From an uncultured Anaerolineae bacterium (GTDB taxonomy: Bacteria; Chloroflexota; Anaerolineae; Anaerolineales; Villigracilaceae): a stretch of 50,023 nucleotides of DNA. The translations under genes and the position numbers were made by a program. The notes below the pieces were generated by a model, which made no database searches, was not told the origin of the DNA, and saw only the letters and a list, made by a program, of their open reading frames with translations. The stretch is from positions 1-50,023 of the forward strand of contig CAIWAX010000115.1 in the NCBI GenBank assembly GCA_903910795.1, written 5' to 3'. This document shows positions 9,689 to 18,740 of the stretch, piece after piece (position 1 is the first letter of the stretch; each line of letters starts with the position of its first letter).

Positions 9689-10384
9689 CTATTCGGCCTT
9701 CCGGTTGGGATTCAAACGATAGCCAACACCGTAAATTGTTTCAATATAAATGGGATTGCGGGGATCGGGCTCAATTTTGGCACGTAAATTTTTAATATGC
9801 CCATCAATCGAGCGCTCAATGCCTTCAAATGCTACGCCCTGAACAAAATCAAGCAGTTGCAGCCGTGACAGGGTGCGTCCCCGCGATGTAACCAGAGCAG
9901 CCAGTAAATCAAATTCCGAGCGGGTTAACGAAACAGGCTTATCATGAACTGTGACCAGATAGGCATCCCGATCCATGACAACATCGCCAGCCTCCAGCAG
10001 GTTTGTGGCTGGCAGACTCTTGCCAACACGCCTCAGAACTGTTCGAATACGCGCTGTCAACTCACGCAAACTGAATGGCTTGGTAATGTAATCATCAGCG
10101 CCAAGTTCAAGCCCTACCAGTTTATCGCTTTCTTCCAGTTTGGCCGTCAACAAGATAACCGGTTCATTGTGCGTTTTTGAGTACAAACGCAGGAATTCAT
10201 ATCCATCCATCTCAGGCATCATAATGTCTAAAAGGATAATATCGGGATGTTCCTGGTCAACCAACGGCAAAGCCAGTTCGCCATTGGCCGCTTGAACAAC
10301 CCTGAATCCTTCCTGGGTCAGATAAGCCTGAAGCAAGGCTCTGATGCGTTCTTCATCATCAACAACCAGGATGGTTTTGGGCAT
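9689..10384 (-). CDS. OmpR/PhoB-family response regulator
   Basis: MPKTILVVDDEERIRAL, PDIILLDIMMPEMDG, C-terminal winged helix ending YIETIYGVGYRLNP. ATG at 10384 preferred. Confidence 0.93.
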   Translation of the reverse strand: MPKTILVVDDEERIRALLQAYLTQEGFRVVQAANGELALPLVDQEHPDIILLDIMMPEMDGYEFLRLYSKTHNEPVILLTAKLEESDKLVGLELGADDYITKPFSLRELTARIRTVLRRVGKSLPATNLLEAGDVVMDRDAYLVTVHDKPVSLTRSEFDLLAALVTSRGRTLSRLQLLDFVQGVAFEGIERSIDGHIKNLRAKIEPDPRNPIYIETIYGVGYRLNPNRKAE

Positions 10385-10469
10385 GGCAGGGTCCTTCTTG
10401 GAAAAAATACTTCCCCAAACAAATTTATAGTTCAACTGGGAAAGTGCTGCGGTATGAAAATTTCTAAAA

Positions 10470-10499
10470 GCGTACAGCGAGGTCTGACTCGCTGTACGC
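10470..10499 (-). terminator. Terminator hairpin between the efflux operon and the downstream TCS
   Basis: Perfect 12-bp stem gcgtacagcgag / ctcgctgtacgc, followed on the minus strand by tttt-rich sequence. Confidence 0.7.
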
Positions 10500-10512
10500 C
10501 AATCCACAGAGC

Positions 10513-11202
10513 TTACTTTTTCTTTGGTTTAGGTTCTGGCTTGGGGAAATAATCCCGCACTGAGGGTAAAAAGCTGAGCCCAAGGATGGGAAGGGTCGCC
10601 AGCAAACTAACCGCATTCTCACCGATACGGAACCAGTTGATGTTACGGCCGATGGGGGATAACAAAGCTGATACGGCGCCGATCAGGAAAACCACTGCCA
10701 TGAGAGTAGCCAGATTAAGGCCCCACATCTTCATTTTCCAGACACCCCATGCGCAGAACAACACCAGAAGAATGCCAATGATCGGCAGCGCAATATTGAG
10801 AATACCGATTACCTGGAAAGGCAATCCCAGCGCCCGCACGATGGTAACCATGCTGAAACCACCGCTGTTGCGGCCCTGAAAGTTACCAGCATTACCGCCC
10901 TGGCCGCCGGTAAAATTGCCGCCGGTACCGCCATTACCCGTACCGGGGAAATTACCACCGCTGCCCTGTCCATTTCCGTTGCCCTGGGAATTGCCGCCTG
11001 TACCGGTATCGCCCGGTGCGGGTGTGCCATTGCCTAAGCCCCTGGCCTGGGGAGTGCCATTAAATTGACGGCCGCTGCCACCGGTAAAGTTCCTGGCAAG
11101 CACCAAACTGGTGCCAACCGAAATTGCGCTGACCACTGCCAGTAGAATAAGCATGGCTATGATGATCGTAACCGAAGTTGGACGTGCAGTAGGATTGTTC
11201 AT
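10513..11202 (-). CDS. Membrane protein with Gly/Asn-rich extracytoplasmic segment
   Basis: N-terminal TM, a roughly 80 aa Gly/Asn/Thr-rich stretch, then three or more TM helices. Co-directional with the ABC genes. Confidence 0.7.
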   Translation of the reverse strand: MNNPTARPTSVTIIIAMLILLAVVSAISVGTSLVLARNFTGGSGRQFNGTPQARGLGNGTPAPGDTGTGGNSQGNGNGQGSGGNFPGTGNGGTGGNFTGGQGGNAGNFQGRNSGGFSMVTIVRALGLPFQVIGILNIALPIIGILLVLFCAWGVWKMKMWGLNLATLMAVVFLIGAVSALLSPIGRNINWFRIGENAVSLLATLPILGLSFLPSVRDYFPKPEPKPKKK

Positions 11203-11229
11203 TTTTTGGTTCCTTTTATGAATAAAGTT

Positions 11230-12465
11230 TTATTCGGAGCGCAGCGCTTCCATTGGTTCGAGGTTGGCTGCGCGATAAGCCGGGTAAATGCCGAAGAACA
11301 GGCCAATGGCCACGGCAAATGAGAAGGACAACATAACTGAGGAAAATGTCACCTGGGCTGTTATCAATTTCAACAAGGTTACCACCTCGGCGATGCCCGC
11401 CCCCAGCAGGATGCCGATCACACCTCCAGTAATACTGAGCGTCATGGTTTCCACCAGGAACTGGAACAGAATATGATCTTTGCGCGCGCCGACCGCCTTA
11501 CGCAAACCGATCTCACGGGTACGTTCGCTGACCGAGACCAGGGTGATGTTCATGATGCCGATGCCGCCCACCAGCAGAGAAAGCGCAGCGATGGCCCCCA
11601 GGAAAGTCGTCAAGGTGCTGGTAACACCACTCAGTGTGGAAAGTAACTGCGCCTGGTTTGAAATACGGAAGTCATCGGCGTCGGCAAGTTTAAGATGGTG
11701 CTGGTGGCGCAGAATAAAGGTGATCTGGGAAGAAACACTATCGACTGTATCTGCCGAACTGGCGGAAACGGCGATCACATTGAGCACTTTTTGACCGTTT
11801 TGGGAGGCATTTGCGCAATACAAACGACTGTAGCCTGTTTCCAACGGGATCAAAACCAAATCATCCTGGTTGGTAAAACCTGTGGAACCTTTGGATTTTA
11901 GCACGCCGATCACAGTAAAATTTATATTGTTGATCCTAATTTCCATACCAACCGGATCCGGTGTGTTTGGGAAAAGATCTGTAGCAGTGGTAGCACCAAT
12001 CAAAGCCACATCGTTTTGCTTGGTACGGTCATTGGCGTTAATAGCCCGTCCATTAGCAATCTCATAATTATTAACCTTGAGGTAATCCTCGGTGACACCT
12101 GTAACGGATGTTGATGAACTGTTAATTCCCTGGGTAACAGTAAAACGACCCTGGTAGGCAGGCGCGATCCCGGCGATGTCAGTCAAGGTTCGGGCAAGGG
12201 ATTCGTAATCAGCATAATACAGGTAAGCCGGAGTGTACGGAGCGCCGGCAACCGGTCGTTGAGAGCGTCCGGCCTGGATGTTCAACATATTGGAGCCATT
12301 GCTGGCGATGCGGCTGGTAATGCTGCTCGTGGCGCCGTTACCAATAGCCATAAGCGCCACCACGGCTGCCACACCGATCACAATGCCCAGAATGGTGAGA
12401 GCAGAGCGTAGTTTATTGGCCATCAGGCCGCGCAGAGCTGTAAGGATATTTTGAGAGATTAACAT
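11230..12465 (-). CDS. MacB/FtsX-type ABC transporter permease
   Basis: LRGLMANKLRSALTILGIVIGVAAVVALMAIGNG N-terminus; GGIGIMNITLVSVSERTREIGLRKAVGARK C-terminal FtsX motif. Confidence 0.93.
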   Translation of the reverse strand: MLISQNILTALRGLMANKLRSALTILGIVIGVAAVVALMAIGNGATSSITSRIASNGSNMLNIQAGRSQRPVAGAPYTPAYLYYADYESLARTLTDIAGIAPAYQGRFTVTQGINSSSTSVTGVTEDYLKVNNYEIANGRAINANDRTKQNDVALIGATTATDLFPNTPDPVGMEIRINNINFTVIGVLKSKGSTGFTNQDDLVLIPLETGYSRLYCANASQNGQKVLNVIAVSASSADTVDSVSSQITFILRHQHHLKLADADDFRISNQAQLLSTLSGVTSTLTTFLGAIAALSLLVGGIGIMNITLVSVSERTREIGLRKAVGARKDHILFQFLVETMTLSITGGVIGILLGAGIAEVVTLLKLITAQVTFSSVMLSFSFAVAIGLFFGIYPAYRAANLEPMEALRSE

Positions 12466-12480
12466 ACCAGCTCCAGTTGT

Positions 12481-13236
12481 TTACATCTCGGCATCGGAGC
12501 GGCGAGCCTCTCCGGCTTTGAGTGGGTTCAGGTTGACGGCATCCGTGATGATGTGCCCATCCGCCAGACGCAGGATGCGATCCGTATGACGGGCAATGAA
12601 TGAATCATGGGTAACCATGATCACCGTTTGACCGATGTCTTTATGCAAGGATTGAAAGAGACCCATGATCTCCTCGCCGGTTTTGCTATCCAGCGCGCCA
12701 GTGGGCTCATCCGCAATCAAGATGGCTGGATCATTCACCAGGGCACGGGCAATGGCCACACGCTGCTGCTGTCCACCTGAAAGCTCATTCGGATGATGTT
12801 TGACACGATCTTTCAGACCGACGAGTTCAAGCGCTTGCATGGCCTTGTCCCGGGCCGCCCGCCTGTTCTTATTGGTATAACTGAGCGGCAGAAGTACGTT
12901 TTCCAGGGCGCTGGTACGGGCCAACAGGTTAAATTGCTGGAAGACAAAACCTATTTTTTTGCTGCGCACATCGGCCAGTTGAGTGTCGTTCATTTTTTCA
13001 ACCGGGAGACCGTCCAGGATATAACTACCGGAAGTTGGAACATCCAGACAACCAATAATCGACATGAGTGTGCTTTTGCCGGAACCCGATGGGCCCATGA
13101 TGGCCAGCATTTCACCTTTTTGAACAATGAAATTGACCCTATCCAGAGCATGCACTTCGTTTTCGCCCATGTAAAAGATCTTGGTCAGATCTACCACCTG
13201 GATCAAGGCATGCGGAGCATCCGATTGGTTATCCAC
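12481..13236 (-). CDS. MacB-type ABC transporter ATP-binding protein
   Basis: GPSGSGKST Walker [16 protein letters not shown] signature, ADEPTGALD Walker B. GTG at 13236 overlaps the stop of the upstream gene (ggtggataa) and follows gggagg. Confidence 0.92.
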   Translation of the reverse strand: MDNQSDAPHALIQVVDLTKIFYMGENEVHALDRVNFIVQKGEMLAIMGPSGSGKSTLMSIIGCLDVPTSGSYILDGLPVEKMNDTQLADVRSKKIGFVFQQFNLLARTSALENVLLPLSYTNKNRRAARDKAMQALELVGLKDRVKHHPNELSGGQQQRVAIARALVNDPAILIADEPTGALDSKTGEEIMGLFQSLHKDIGQTVIMVTHDSFIARHTDRILRLADGHIITDAVNLNPLKAGEARRSDAEM

Positions 13237-14665
13237 CGAATCCTCCCGGGCCGCCAAAGCCGCCACGGTTGGTAGTGCTGCTGGAAGACGATGAGGAAGA
13301 AGCGCCCAACTGAATCGTGTCACCATCTTTTAGAGCACCCGCAGTGGTAGGCGTGATCGTGACCAGGCTACCGGAAAGATCGCCGCTCGTCACAGGGACA
13401 CGCTGAGTGGTGCCGTCGCCCAGAACACCCAATACATACTCTCCCTTGCTATCGCTGAAGACAGCGCCAACCGGGACAGCCAACATGCTGTGAGGTGCGC
13501 CTGTCAGAATGGTTACGTTCGTGGTTGCGCCAAACATCAAAGCCTTGTCCGTGGGGTCCACGGAAACTGTGACAGTATATTTGACCAGGCCGCTGACCGT
13601 GGCGCCAATTGGGTTGATTAAGGATACTTTGCCGGTCAGAGTGACACCCGGCAGGGAATCCATCGTGATTTGGGCCACATTACCAAGCTTGACGTTGCCG
13701 ATGGCACTCTCGTCCACCTGGGTGTCAATTTTGAGGGTGTTACGATCCACCATCGCAATCGCATTATCACCCTGCTTAACCGCACTCCCGGAAGCAACCT
13801 GGACAGCGATGATTTCGCCGTCGAAAGGCGCGATGGCATAAATGCCATTCACAATCGCCTGCTGAGCCCCCACCTTGGCTTGCGCTGCCGCAAGGGCAAG
13901 TGGATCGACGCCATTCGCGACAATGTTACGCTGGCGCTTGGCATCATCCCATTGAGCGCGGGTCACAGCCAGGGTAGCCTTGGCGGCATCATAATCTTCC
14001 TGCGTGGCCTTACCGGTGTACCAGTTGTAAGTAGAAATCAACGTATTCAAACTAAGCTGGGCATTGGTCAAAGCCAGCAAGGCATTGGTTTTTGAAGGAT
14101 CGCCATTTGGGTTGCTTTGAACTTGTTTATAAGCCTTATTCGCCAGGGTCAGTGTTTTCTCGGAATCCCAAATCTTGGCCTGGGTGTTAAGGATAAGCGT
14201 ATCAGATGCGCGCGGATATGCAAGCGCGTCAAAGTTGGTTTGAGCTGTCTCAACCGCCTTTTTGGCAGTGATAACCGCCTGATCAGCCTGAGCCAGCGTC
14301 AGATTTGTGCTGGTCAAATTTTGCAGATCACGCTGGGCTGTAGCTAGATCTGACTCGGCCTGGATCATAATGGTTGAAACGCTATCGGCCTTCAGGCTTG
14401 CCAAAATATCGTTTTCTTTTACTTTCTGACCCACCGTCACATTGACTTTATCAACCGAACCAGATGTGGCCCATGTAAGCTGCTGGAGCTGACTGGCGCT
14501 TAGATTACCGGTGGTCTGAATCTGATCTGTAATGGTAACAGTGGAAACCACCCCGGTGGTAGGCGTAGTGCTGCTCGAGGCTTGGCTGGCACAACTTGCC
14601 AACAAGAGCGCAGCTATAATACTGACAAAAATGATAATTCGGAACGTGGATCGTTCTTTTTTCAT
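13229..14665 (-). CDS. MacA/HlyD-type periplasmic adaptor-like subunit, lipoprotein-like
   Basis: MKKERSTFRIIIFVSIIAALLLASCAS signal/lipobox; biotinyl-lipoyl-like halves around a coiled coil; Ser/Gly-rich C-terminus. ATG 14665 preceded by tgagaggatgtgcc. Confidence 0.88.
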   Translation of the reverse strand: MKKERSTFRIIIFVSIIAALLLASCASQASSSTTPTTGVVSTVTITDQIQTTGNLSASQLQQLTWATSGSVDKVNVTVGQKVKENDILASLKADSVSTIMIQAESDLATAQRDLQNLTSTNLTLAQADQAVITAKKAVETAQTNFDALAYPRASDTLILNTQAKIWDSEKTLTLANKAYKQVQSNPNGDPSKTNALLALTNAQLSLNTLISTYNWYTGKATQEDYDAAKATLAVTRAQWDDAKRQRNIVANGVDPLALAAAQAKVGAQQAIVNGIYAIAPFDGEIIAVQVASGSAVKQGDNAIAMVDRNTLKIDTQVDESAIGNVKLGNVAQITMDSLPGVTLTGKVSLINPIGATVSGLVKYTVTVSVDPTDKALMFGATTNVTILTGAPHSMLAVPVGAVFSDSKGEYVLGVLGDGTTQRVPVTSGDLSGSLVTITPTTAGALKDGDTIQLGASSSSSSSSTTNRGGFGGPGGFGG

Positions 14666-14702
14666 GGCACATCCTCTCAATGCATGTATAAGTTGCACCA
14701 CC

Positions 14703-14769
14703 ATTATAGAGAGGCTGGAAAGCCAATGGTGTGCATCTTATGTGTAAACTATGCGTAAATTATGTGCGT
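14703..14769 (-). promoter_or_regulatory. Efflux-operon promoter (TATAAT) with 11-bp direct repeats at/upstream of -35
   Basis: Minus-strand TATAAT at 14703-14708. Plus-strand repeats cttatgtgtaa / actatgcgtaa / attatgtgcgt at 14737-14769, phased by 11 bp. Confidence 0.6.
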
Positions 14770-14796
14770 TTTACGAGGGATTTGGGGAGTAGAGCA

Positions 14797-14845
14797 AATC
14801 AGTCCCAATTGTGTCATAAAAATTTAGACACAACTGGGGCTGATT
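14797..14845 (-). terminator. Hairpin downstream of the histidine kinase gene
   Basis: aatcagtcccaattgtgtc / gacacaactggggctgatt inverted repeat (imperfect). Confidence 0.6.
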
Positions 14846-14857
14846 ATTGAAAATTAT

Positions 14858-16288
14858 TTATGCTGCCTTTGAAAGGCGCAATAATAATGTGCTGCCATGA
14901 CCTGGTTCGCTCTGCATGCTGATATCGCCGCCCATGGCTGTGATAAGAGATTTGGCAATCGGAAGGCCTAAACCAAAACCGGGGATGGTAGCAGAATCCT
15001 CACCGCGATAGAAACGATCAAAGATATGCTGTAGTTTTTCAGGGGCAATTCCGAGCCCATGATCCTGAATACGTACCTCAACCTGGGCACCTGCCTGGAC
15101 AGCACTGACCGCAACCGGCCCATTTGAATGCTTTAACGCGTTATCCAAACCAATCAACAAGACCTGTTTTAATGCATCCCGATCTCCGACAATGGATAGA
15201 TCCGCCGCTTCGAGCCTGATAGCGCGCAGGGGATCAAGCTGGCGGGCCTGACGGCAGGTTTCATCCAGGATAGGCAAAATGGGGAATTCTTCCCGCGCCA
15301 GGCTGCGCCCGGCATCTGCACGCGCCAGAACCAGCAGGTCGTTGACAAGGCGGATCATGCGATCGCTTTCATCAGTCATATCTGCCAGAATATCAGCCTG
15401 CTCATCTTTCGGAATAGCGGGAGTACGGCGTAACAGCCCGAGATTGCCGCGCAGAGTCGTAAGTGGTGTGCGCAGCTCATGAGAAACATCAGCCACAAAA
15501 TCGCGCTGCATTTCCAATGAATGGGCCACCTGTTGGTAAGCGTCTTCCAAACGGGTAAGCATCGAATTAAATGTCTTGGCAAGCTGGCCGACTTCATCCT
15601 GCGGGCCGTTATAAGTCACACGGTGAGTGAAATCACGTTCATCCCCAATCGCCCTTGCGGTCTGGGTAATGCGTTGAATAGGGGTCAGAATAATTTTGGA
15701 AAAGACCCAGCCAATTCCAAAAGCGATCAGGATCGTCAGGAGGCTGGCGGCCAGCATGGTGACAGCCAGAGATTGCAAAGAACGGTTTCGCTCGGTAAGA
15801 GGGCGGGCAACCTGGATAATGTAGGTAACCTGTCGACTGGACAGGATCGGGTGACTGTAGATCAATACGCTTTGATCCTGGAAACTCCCGGTTTCCCACC
15901 AATCCTGACCATTTTTCAATGAAGCCAGCCCGGCATCGGTGAGAGGCAGGTTATCTCCGTTGCTGCCAAATGGACTGGCGACCAGGTTTCCAGAACCATC
16001 CAGAATACGCACAATCTCACGCTCGGGAAGCCTTTGGAAAGCCTGATCCCGGGAAAATGTTTGAAAAGGCTCGGGCGGTGGTGGAGTAACAGATTTCGTG
16101 GTTGCGCCAGGGTTTGTAATCGATCTCAAAATCGATTCGCCCAATGTGCCACTGGTGTGAAGCATATCATTTTTCAGAGCATCATAGGTGGTTTGGGCCT
16201 GGATGGAATAAAGGGCTATCCCAAAGACAGCCAGGGTCAGCGCAAGGATGGCATTATATAGAAGTGTAAAGCGCAAACGAATAGACAT
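14858..16288 (-). CDS. Sensor histidine kinase (HAMP, HisKA, HATPase)
   Basis: VADVSHELRTPLTTLRGNLGLL H-box; IFDRFYRGEDSATIPGFGLGLPIAKSLI ATPase motif; N-terminal TM and extracytoplasmic sensor region. Confidence 0.93.
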   Translation of the reverse strand: MSIRLRFTLLYNAILALTLAVFGIALYSIQAQTTYDALKNDMLHTSGTLGESILRSITNPGATTKSVTPPPPEPFQTFSRDQAFQRLPEREIVRILDGSGNLVASPFGSNGDNLPLTDAGLASLKNGQDWWETGSFQDQSVLIYSHPILSSRQVTYIIQVARPLTERNRSLQSLAVTMLAASLLTILIAFGIGWVFSKIILTPIQRITQTARAIGDERDFTHRVTYNGPQDEVGQLAKTFNSMLTRLEDAYQQVAHSLEMQRDFVADVSHELRTPLTTLRGNLGLLRRTPAIPKDEQADILADMTDESDRMIRLVNDLLVLARADAGRSLAREEFPILPILDETCRQARQLDPLRAIRLEAADLSIVGDRDALKQVLLIGLDNALKHSNGPVAVSAVQAGAQVEVRIQDHGLGIAPEKLQHIFDRFYRGEDSATIPGFGLGLPIAKSLITAMGGDISMQSEPGHGSTLLLRLSKAA

Positions 16289-16291
16289 AAT

Positions 16292-16969
16292 TTATTCCTC
16301 GCGTAAAACATATCCCACACCACGCACAGTATGAATAAGACGCGAACCGCCATTTTGTTCCAGTTTTTTTCGTAAATAGCCAATGTAGATTTCAAGCACA
16401 TTGTCATCGCCGCCAAAATCATAGCCCCAAACATCACTCAGTATCTGGGCTCGTTCAAGCACCTGGCGAGGGTGCCGCAGCAACAGATGCAGCAGGTTGA
16501 ACTCGGTCAGGGTCAGGGCCAGGTTTAACTCACCGCGCCGCGCTTCGCGGGTTACGGGATCGAGGTTTACATCCTGATAAGAGACCGACTGACTCTCTGG
16601 TTTGGGTTCCACCCGCCGAAGTAAGGCGTGAACTCGCGCTACCAGCTCGGATGGAGCAAAAGGTTTGACCAGATAATCATCTGCGCCACTCTCCAACCCA
16701 TCCACGCGATTTTCAATTGCATCCCTGGCCGTCAACATTAATACCATCGTTTTGTCGTCATCCGCACGCAAGTGACGAACAAGCGTGACGCCATCCATTT
16801 TGGGCATCATCCAATCCACAATTAAGAGGTCTGGTTTTTGCTCATCCACAATCGGCAGAGCTTCCTCACCATTGGTGGCAGTCAACACTTTTAAATTTTC
16901 ATAAACCAGCGTACGCTGAAGCATTTTTAATAATTTTTGATCATCATCAACTACCAGGACTGTATGCAT
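16292..16969 (-). CDS. OmpR/PhoB-family response regulator
   Basis: MHTVLVVDDDQKLLKML, PDLLIVDWMMPKMDG, winged helix ending LIHTVRGVGYVLREE. ATG at 16969 preferred. Confidence 0.93.
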   Translation of the reverse strand: MHTVLVVDDDQKLLKMLQRTLVYENLKVLTATNGEEALPIVDEQKPDLLIVDWMMPKMDGVTLVRHLRADDDKTMVLMLTARDAIENRVDGLESGADDYLVKPFAPSELVARVHALLRRVEPKPESQSVSYQDVNLDPVTREARRGELNLALTLTEFNLLHLLLRHPRQVLERAQILSDVWGYDFGGDDNVLEIYIGYLRKKLEQNGGSRLIHTVRGVGYVLREE

Positions 16970-17005
16970 TTGTTTCTCGCTTTTTAGGTTTTCTGGAACA
17001 ATCCA

Positions 17006-17043
17006 ACTATACAAAAGTTTCCTGTGAAGGCGCTGTGAAAATA
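17006..17043 (-). promoter_or_regulatory. Candidate autoregulated promoter of the response regulator with two 11-bp repeats
   Basis: Minus-strand TATAGT at 17006-17011; ctgtgaaggcg (17022-17032) and ctgtgaaaata (17033-17043) around the -35 position. Confidence 0.5.
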
Positions 17044-17061
17044 ATTTTCCAAAAATGCTTC

Positions 17062-17126
17062 CACAGCATTCTCACAGTTATTTCATCGCTATTTCACAGC
17101 AAGCATCCTTAGAATAAGCTTATAAG
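17062..17126 (+). promoter_or_regulatory. Candidate operator (four 11-bp direct repeats) plus -10 TATAAG
   Basis: cacagcattct / cacagttattt / catcgctattt / cacagcaagca at 17062-17105; tataag at 17121-17126. Confidence 0.55.
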
Positions 17127-17327
17127 TGAAATTTATCACAACTTATCTCAAAAACATAATAGGCTTACTGTAGAAATAAATTTTACACCAACACTCCAGC
17201 ACGCCTTTATGAAACACCCAGATAACTAGATCAAAAACGGATAAATGGGCTAAATTTCAAAAACCGCAACCATGAACCCTGGAGGCCGGCGCAAGCTGCT
17301 CCGAGTTCCAAAAATCAGGAGGAAGTC

Positions 17328-18560
17328 ATGTTATTCTCACAGAATTTTCTAACCGCACTGCGTGGTCTGATGGCAAATAAGCTGCGCTCCGCTCTCACTA
17401 TCCTTGGAATTGTAATCGGTGTGGCCGCCGTGGTAGCGCTGATGGCGATCGGAAACGGCGCAACGAGCAGCATCACAAGCAGCATTTCTGCAAATGGCTC
17501 AAACCTGCTTAACATCCAGGCAGGGCGTTCCCAGCGGCCATCCTCCGGACAAATGTCGCCTCAAACCTTCCTGACCTATAAAGATTATCTGGCGCTTTCA
17601 AAAACCCTGACAGATGTAGCTGGTATTGCGCCAGCATACGAATCCAATTTCACCATCACAGCGGGAACCAACACAGAATCCACATCTGTCATCGGGGTAA
17701 CTGAAGACTATGTCAACGTGCACACATTTACGGTGAGCACAGGCAGGAATCTGACAGCCAACGATCGCACGAAATACAACATGGTAGCAATTATCGGCGC
17801 AACCACGGCTGAAACCTTATTCCCAAATGAAGACCCGCTGGGTCAGATCATTAAGATTAATAACACAAATTTCACCGTGGTTGGTCTGCTTAAATCCAAG
17901 GGCTCAACAGGTTTTGACAACCAGGATGATGTGGTCTTTGTGCCGCTTGAAACAGGTTATATGAAATTGTTTGGTGCAAACGCCATCCAAAATGGCGAGA
18001 GAGTAGTCAGCGCCATCGCAGTCTCAGCCAGTTCAGCCGGCAAGGTGGATACTGTCTCATCAGAAATTACCTTTGTTCTGCGCCACCAACATAAACTGGC
18101 AACCGCCACTGAAGATGATTTCCGCATTATGAATCAGGCAGAACTGCTTTCCACCCTGACAAGCGTTTCAGCCACCCTGACAACCTTCCTGGGCGCCATT
18201 GCCGCGCTCTCCCTTTTAGTCGGCGGCATCGGTATTATGAACATCACGCTGGTTTCAGTCAGCGAACGTACACGAGAGATTGGTTTGCGCAAGGCTGTTG
18301 GGGCGCGCAAAATACAAATCCTGCTGCAATTTTTGGTGGAAACCATGACCCTGAGTATCAGCGGAGGTTTGATCGGCATTGCCCTGGGCGCAACGATTGC
18401 CTGGGTGGTGACTCTTATGAAGCTGATCACTGCCACCGTTACGTTATCCTCAGTTTTGATGTCCTTCCTCTTTGCCATGGGCATTGGTTTGTTCTTCGGG
18501 ATTTACCCGGCCTTCCGCGCAGCAAATCTGCACCCAATGGAAGCCTTGCGCTCTGAATAA
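17328..18560 (+). CDS. MacB/FtsX-type ABC permease, orphan paralogue of 11230-12465
   Basis: Near-collinear with the 11230-12465 product (LTALRGLMANKLRSALTILGIVIGVAAVVALMAIGNGATSSITS...). RBS aggaggaagtc. No adjacent ATPase gene. Confidence 0.93.
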   Translation: MLFSQNFLTALRGLMANKLRSALTILGIVIGVAAVVALMAIGNGATSSITSSISANGSNLLNIQAGRSQRPSSGQMSPQTFLTYKDYLALSKTLTDVAGIAPAYESNFTITAGTNTESTSVIGVTEDYVNVHTFTVSTGRNLTANDRTKYNMVAIIGATTAETLFPNEDPLGQIIKINNTNFTVVGLLKSKGSTGFDNQDDVVFVPLETGYMKLFGANAIQNGERVVSAIAVSASSAGKVDTVSSEITFVLRHQHKLATATEDDFRIMNQAELLSTLTSVSATLTTFLGAIAALSLLVGGIGIMNITLVSVSERTREIGLRKAVGARKIQILLQFLVETMTLSISGGLIGIALGATIAWVVTLMKLITATVTLSSVLMSFLFAMGIGLFFGIYPAFRAANLHPMEALRSE

Positions 18561-18573
18561 AAAAACCATTCCT

Positions 18574-18610
18574 ATGCAAACAGACACAGCTTTGCTGTGT
18601 CTGTTTGCAT
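18574..18610 (+). terminator. Hairpin downstream of the orphan permease
   Basis: Perfect 16-bp stem atgcaaacagacacag / ctgtgtctgtttgcat; only a weak T-tract follows. Confidence 0.6.
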
Positions 18611-18629
18611 TTAAGGCTTTCAAAGCAAT

Positions 18630-18674
18630 TTCACAGCTTTTCCTTGGCTGCTTCACAGCCTCAAAAACTAGAAT
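18630..18674 (+). promoter_or_regulatory. Candidate promoter/operator with TTCACAG boxes 22 bp apart
   Basis: ttcacag at 18630-18636 and 18652-18658, tagaat (-10) at 18669-18674. Same box as in 17062-17105. Confidence 0.45.
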
Positions 18675-18740
18675 GACCGTGCAAATTGAAATACCCAAAT
18701 AAACAATCACCCCACACCGGGGGAAGAAAAGAGGAAAACC

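Noticed and set aside
10830-11070. Repetitive GC-rich stretch, possible minisatellite
   Set aside because: It is the Gly/Asn-rich coding segment of the 10513-11202 gene; codon-level repetition explains it.
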